Positions 60,505-64,000 of a DNA stretch of 64,000 nucleotides are shown here, piece after piece. The stretch's first letter is position 1. Each line of letters begins with the position of its first letter. Source of the DNA: JTS-AC122 sp050246015 (GTDB lineage Bacteria > Planctomycetota > Phycisphaerae > Phycisphaerales > UBA1924); NCBI GenBank assembly GCA_050246015.1, contig JBFWWU010000002.1, forward strand, positions 186,001 through 250,000. The letters are read 5' to 3'. The translations under genes and the position numbers were made by a program. The notes under the pieces were generated by a model. It did not search any database. It was given only the letters and a program-made list of their open reading frames with translations, and was not told the origin of the DNA.

Positions 60505-62361
60505 ATGTCTCAGTTCTCTCAACAGACCCTGGACGAACGCTCGACGCGGCGGGACCGGCGTGCGCGCGGGAGCGCCAGCCGAACGCTGATTATCGCGACC
60601 GCGGCGCTGATCGTCGTCGCCGGAGGGACGTGGGGTCTGTATGCGCTGGCGAACCCGTCATCCGCGGGCACGGCGCACACCACCGCCGACATCCACGTCG
60701 TTTCGGAGACCAGTTTCAACATCTCAACGACCTGCAACGGCGAACTCGAAGCCAAGCGGCAGATCGAGGTGCGCAGCAAGCTCGATAACTCGTCGACGAT
60801 CGCGTGGATCATCCCGGAGGGGACGTCGGTCAAAACGGGAGACGAACTGGTCCGGCTGAACTCCGACGATCTTGAGACGCGGCGGATCGAGGCCGAGTTG
60901 CAGGTGGAGAACGCCAAGGCCGCGTTGGTGAAAGCCGAGACCGAGTTACAGATCCAGGAAAAGGAAAACTCGTCAAAAGTATCGGCGGCGCAGGTCAAGC
61001 ACGACCTGGCGGTGCTGGCGCTGGAGCAGTGGGAGAAGGGGGACAAGATCCAGAAGCAGGAAGACAACAAGCAGGCGATCGCCAAGGCGCAGGCCGAGCA
61101 CGAGCGTCTGAAGGAGAAGTACGAGAAGAGCGTGACACTGGAAAAGGAAGGGTTCGTCAGCACGGACGAACTCAAGCGGGACCGGCTCGCCTACGACGAA
61201 GCCGTCCGCGCGCTGGAGAAGGCGCAGCTTGCCCAGAAGATCTACAACGACTACCAGGTGCTGATGGACGGCACGCAGAAGCGTTCCGACGTCGAGCAGG
61301 CGCAGAGCGAACTTGAGCGGGTCACCCAGCAGGCCGACATCGAGCTCAACAGCAAGCAGACGGCGCGGAACACCGCCAAGCGCCTGCTGGAAGTGCAGGA
61401 GCAGAAACTCGCCAAACTCGTTGAGGCGATCAACAACGCGACGCTCCGCGCCCCCGCCGACGGTCTGGTTGTCTATTCAACGAGCATGGAGCGCAACCGG
61501 TGGGGGGACAGCGACGGGCCGCTGCAGATCGGGCGTCAGGTCTACCCGAACCAACTTCTGATCGTGCTGCCCGACACCACCGAGATGGTGGCGTCGGTGC
61601 GGATCCACGAGAGCCTGCAGGCGAGGGTGAAGCCCGGCCAGCGGGCCACCGTGAAGATCGACGCCGCGGGCGGGCGTTCATTCCAGGCGACCGTTGACAG
61701 CATCGGCATCCTGGCTGAATCCGGCGGGTGGCGCGATCCCAACCTGCGGGAGTACACGGTGAAACTCCAGGTGGACAGCGAGGGCGCGGTGCTCAAGCCC
61801 GCCATGCGCTGTGAAGCCGAGATCGTCATGGGTCAGGTTGAGCATGCCCTGACGATCCCGATCCAGGGCATCTTCAACGACGGGGTCGTGCGGTTCGCGT
61901 ATGTGCCCTCGGACGGCAAGTTCGTGCGGCGGCCCATCAAGGTCGGTCGCATGTCACTCACCATGGCGGAAGTGAGCGCGGGCCTCCAGCCGGGCGACCG
62001 CATCCTCCTCCGCGATCCCTCCGCGGCGGAGATCATCGACGCCGCGTGGGACGATCAACAACTCCTCGCCGCCGGTTACTCCCGCAATGATGACGGACAG
62101 ATCGTCCGTCCGGGCATGTCGGGCGACCGCCCCAAGGCCCCGGGGGGCGCTGAAGGCGCGGCGAATCGCGGACCGGGCCGAGGCCGGCCCGGGGGCGCCC
62201 CGCGGACCGCCGGCGGCGGAAGTACGGACGGCGCGACCAAGCCCGCGGGCGACGCCGCGGCCGATGGGCACGCCGCCAAGCCCGAGAGCGGCGCCGAGGC
62301 GGACAGTTCCACCCCCGCCGCCCCGGCCAGCGATAGCAAGCCGGCATCGAAGACAGAATGA
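60505..62361 (+). CDS. HlyD-type periplasmic adaptor (membrane fusion) protein
   Basis: 618 aa. Cytoplasmic start, one membrane segment (LIIATAALIVVAGGTWGLYA, about 28-47), a biotinyl-lipoyl half (ISTTCNGELEAKRQIEVRSK ... GTSVKTGDELVRLNSDD), a long coiled coil (about 130-300, with VENAKAALVKAETELQIQEK), the second half-lipoyl (NATLRAPADGLVVYSTSMER) and beta-barrel domains (ESLQARVKPGQRATVKIDAA). The C-terminal ~90 residues are Gly/Ala/Pro-rich and low complexity. It links an inner-membrane pump to the outer membrane; no pump or ATPase gene is in the window. The 171-bp upstream gap probably carries its promoter. Confidence 0.88.
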   Translation: MSQFSQQTLDERSTRRDRRARGSASRTLIIATAALIVVAGGTWGLYALANPSSAGTAHTTADIHVVSETSFNISTTCNGELEAKRQIEVRSKLDNSSTIAWIIPEGTSVKTGDELVRLNSDDLETRRIEAELQVENAKAALVKAETELQIQEKENSSKVSAAQVKHDLAVLALEQWEKGDKIQKQEDNKQAIAKAQAEHERLKEKYEKSVTLEKEGFVSTDELKRDRLAYDEAVRALEKAQLAQKIYNDYQVLMDGTQKRSDVEQAQSELERVTQQADIELNSKQTARNTAKRLLEVQEQKLAKLVEAINNATLRAPADGLVVYSTSMERNRWGDSDGPLQIGRQVYPNQLLIVLPDTTEMVASVRIHESLQARVKPGQRATVKIDAAGGRSFQATVDSIGILAESGGWRDPNLREYTVKLQVDSEGAVLKPAMRCEAEIVMGQVEHALTIPIQGIFNDGVVRFAYVPSDGKFVRRPIKVGRMSLTMAEVSAGLQPGDRILLRDPSAAEIIDAAWDDQQLLAAGYSRNDDGQIVRPGMSGDRPKAPGGAEGAANRGPGRGRPGGAPRTAGGGSTDGATKPAGDAAADGHAAKPESGAEADSSTPAAPASDSKPASKTE

Positions 62362-62519
62362 TGGTCGGCTCGCCGTTGAGCGCGAGGGCGCGACTCTTGG
62401 GCGTCGTTTTCCGTGTTGTGATGGCCGGCCCGTGCGCGGCATGCGGACCTTGGGCGAACCGCGCCGAGCCCACTGATGCGCCTCTGGATTCACACGCCGG
62501 GCGTCTGGTCGCGACCGGG
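62362..62519. other. Gap between adaptor and DUF1501 genes
   Basis: 158 bp between two converging genes. It holds no convincing gene, terminator or repeat. Confidence 0.5.
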
Positions 62520-64000
62520 TCAGGCAAGCAGCGGCGTGAACAGGTTGCCGTGCACGTCGGTGAGCCGGAAGTCGCGCCCCTGGAAGCGGTACGTGAGCCT
62601 GGTGTGCTCGAGCCCCATCAGGTGCAGGATCGTCGCGTGCAGGTCGTGCACGTGGCACGGATCGCGGGTGATGTTGTACCCGAGTTCGTCGGTCTGGCCG
62701 ATCGTCACGCCGCGCTTCACCCCCCCACCGGCGAACCACATCGTGAACGCCCGCGCGTGGTGATCGCGCCCGAGGAACTTCGAACCGTTGCGTGCTTCGT
62801 TCATCGGCGTGCGGCCGAACTCACCGCCCCAGATGACGAGCGTCTGGTCGAGCATCCCGAGCCGCTTGAGATCCTTCACCAGCGCGGCGCCCGCGCGATC
62901 GGTCTCCTCGCATCGGGCCTTCAGGCTCGTGACGATGTCGTCGCCCGAACTGGTGCCGTGCGAATCCCACCCGCGGTGGTAGAGCTGAACGAATCGCACC
63001 CCGCGCTGCACGAGCCGGCGCGCCAGCAGGCAGTTGTTCGCGAAACTCCCCTTGGACGTCGACGGCGCGCCCGGCGTCGCGCCGTACATCTCCAGCACCT
63101 CGGCGGGCTCCTTGGAGATATCCATCAGGTCCGGCACGCTGGTCTGCATGCGGTACGCGAGTTCGAACGAGTTGATCCGCGTCTGGATCTCCGGGTCGCC
63201 CACGCTTTCCAGCCGGTGCGCGTTGAGGTCTCGCAGCGCGTCGAGCGATTCACGCCGCATCCGCGCCGACATGCCGTCCGTGTCTTTCACGAACAGCACC
63301 GGGTCCCCCTGCGAGCGCAGGGTCACGCCCTGGTACGTCGTGGGCAGGAACCCGCTTGACCAGCAGGAGCATCCACCCGACGGCTGCCCGCCGCCCGAGA
63401 GCATCACCACGAAGCCCGGAAGGTCGCTCGCCTCGCTCCCCAGTCCGTACGTCAGCCACGACCCCATGCTCGGCCGCCCCACGCGCATCAAGCCAGAGTT
63501 CATGAACAGTTCGGCGGGCGCATGATTGAACGCGTCGGTGCACAGGGACTTCACGATCGCGATGTCGTCGGCGATCCCCGCGGTGTGCGGCAGCAACTCG
63601 CTCATCTCCGCCCCGCTCTGGCCGTGGCGAGCAAACGTGTACGGCGACCCCAGGAGTTTGGGCGTCCCGCGGATAAACGCGAACCGTTCCCCTTTGAGAA
63701 ACTCCTCGGGGCACTCCTTCATGTTGTACTCGACCAGCCTGGGCTTGTTCTCGAAAAGATCGAGTTGCGACGGCGCGCCGTTCATGAACAGATAAATCAC
63801 GGCCTTGGCCTTGGCCGGAAAGTGCGGTGCCCTCGGCGCCAGCGGGTTCTCCGGGGGCCCGACCTTCGCACGCGCCAGCGCGTCCGGGCGCGATTCCCCC
63901 CTCACTTCGCCCGCCGCTCGCGCCGCACCGCTGTGCGCCAGCAGCGACATCAACGCCGCGGACCCCACCCCCACCCCGCAGTCGCGAAAGAACTGCCGAC
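62520..64000 (-). CDS. DUF1501 family protein, N-terminus cut by window edge
   Basis: At least 493 residues; the frame continues off the right edge, so the extreme N-terminus is missing. The visible start RQFFRDCGVGVGSAALMSLL is the end of a Tat-type leader. DUF1501 core: YLFMNGAPSQLDLFENKP, LLPHTAGIADDIAIVKSLCT, APAELFMNSG, MSGDGQPSGGCSCW-like LSGGGQPSGGCSCWSSGFL, WDSHGTSSGDDIVTSLKARC and VIWGGEFGRTPMNE, ending RDFRLTDVHGNLFTPLLA. In planctomycetes this sulfatase-like protein is usually paired with a DUF1549/DUF1553 gene, which would lie beyond the window. Likely exported; substrate unknown. Confidence 0.85.
   Translation of the reverse strand, partial: RQFFRDCGVGVGSAALMSLLAHSGAARAAGEVRGESRPDALARAKVGPPENPLAPRAPHFPAKAKAVIYLFMNGAPSQLDLFENKPRLVEYNMKECPEEFLKGERFAFIRGTPKLLGSPYTFARHGQSGAEMSELLPHTAGIADDIAIVKSLCTDAFNHAPAELFMNSGLMRVGRPSMGSWLTYGLGSEASDLPGFVVMLSGGGQPSGGCSCWSSGFLPTTYQGVTLRSQGDPVLFVKDTDGMSARMRRESLDALRDLNAHRLESVGDPEIQTRINSFELAYRMQTSVPDLMDISKEPAEVLEMYGATPGAPSTSKGSFANNCLLARRLVQRGVRFVQLYHRGWDSHGTSSGDDIVTSLKARCEETDRAGAALVKDLKRLGMLDQTLVIWGGEFGRTPMNEARNGSKFLGRDHHARAFTMWFAGGGVKRGVTIGQTDELGYNITRDPCHVHDLHATILHLMGLEHTRLTYRFQGRDFRLTDVHGNLFTPLLA

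Noticed and set aside
1..64000. CRISPR array, rRNA genes, transposase genes, prophage
   Set aside because: No regular repeat-spacer pattern, no rRNA-like stretch and no recognisable transposase, integrase or phage structural protein was found.

Overview
The window looks like a chromosomal segment of a high-GC planctomycete, most likely of the Phycisphaerae type. The signs are two type IV pilin-like prepilins (one with a C-terminal FTDGH block typical of planctomycete pseudopilins), two secreted proteins ending in planctomycete 'GC-type' dockerin repeats, an LEPR-type N-terminal motif on a large surface protein, a short exosortase-like C-terminal anchor, and a DUF1501 protein at the right edge. 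This is inference from protein families; there is no rRNA to place it exactly.

Layout. 1-8 kb: a truncated S4-like protein, a prepilin, a winged-helix-like protein, an MCE-domain protein and an ABC-2 type permease, then two membrane proteins. 8-15 kb: ligA, pgeF and mutM (DNA maintenance) and a YyaL-like thioredoxin-fold protein. 15-21 kb: envelope and hypothetical proteins, a methyltransferase and a small dockerin protein. 21-26 kb: an ECF sigma factor translationally coupled to a membrane protein, a secreted protein, kdsB and a DUF2959 lipoprotein. 26-34 kb: a divergent prepilin/dockerin-protein pair sharing a regulatory region with LacI-type operators, a DUF4139 protein and a hybrid-less histidine kinase. 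34-38 kb: thrS, a small membrane protein and a tRNA-Arg(CCU) gene split by a group I intron. 38-45 kb: a metallophosphoesterase, ltaE, an MBL-fold hydrolase, a DinB protein and purC. 45-54 kb: a CAP-domain surface protein and a leftward cluster dacB, tyrosine phosphatase, rpiB, TIM-barrel protein, queG. 54-64 kb: an orphan receiver, FmdB-like protein, purA, Nudix, lpxK, mtfA, an HlyD-type adaptor and part of a DUF1501 gene.

The two most notable signals are non-coding. First, a 391-nt intron with group I (IC3-like) core motifs interrupts the anticodon loop of tRNA-Arg(CCU) directly after the anticodon. Second, a family of non-coding ~160-bp elements with GGGTGTGACC-type inverted ends occurs three times (two complete, one truncated); the complete copies are flanked by 8-9 bp direct repeats, so they look like miniature transposable elements.

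Housekeeping functions visible here: purine synthesis (purA, purC), lipid A/KDO steps (kdsB, lpxK), peptidoglycan (dacB), tRNA modification and charging (queG, thrS), and DNA repair (ligA, mutM). No transposase, prophage, CRISPR array or rRNA was seen.
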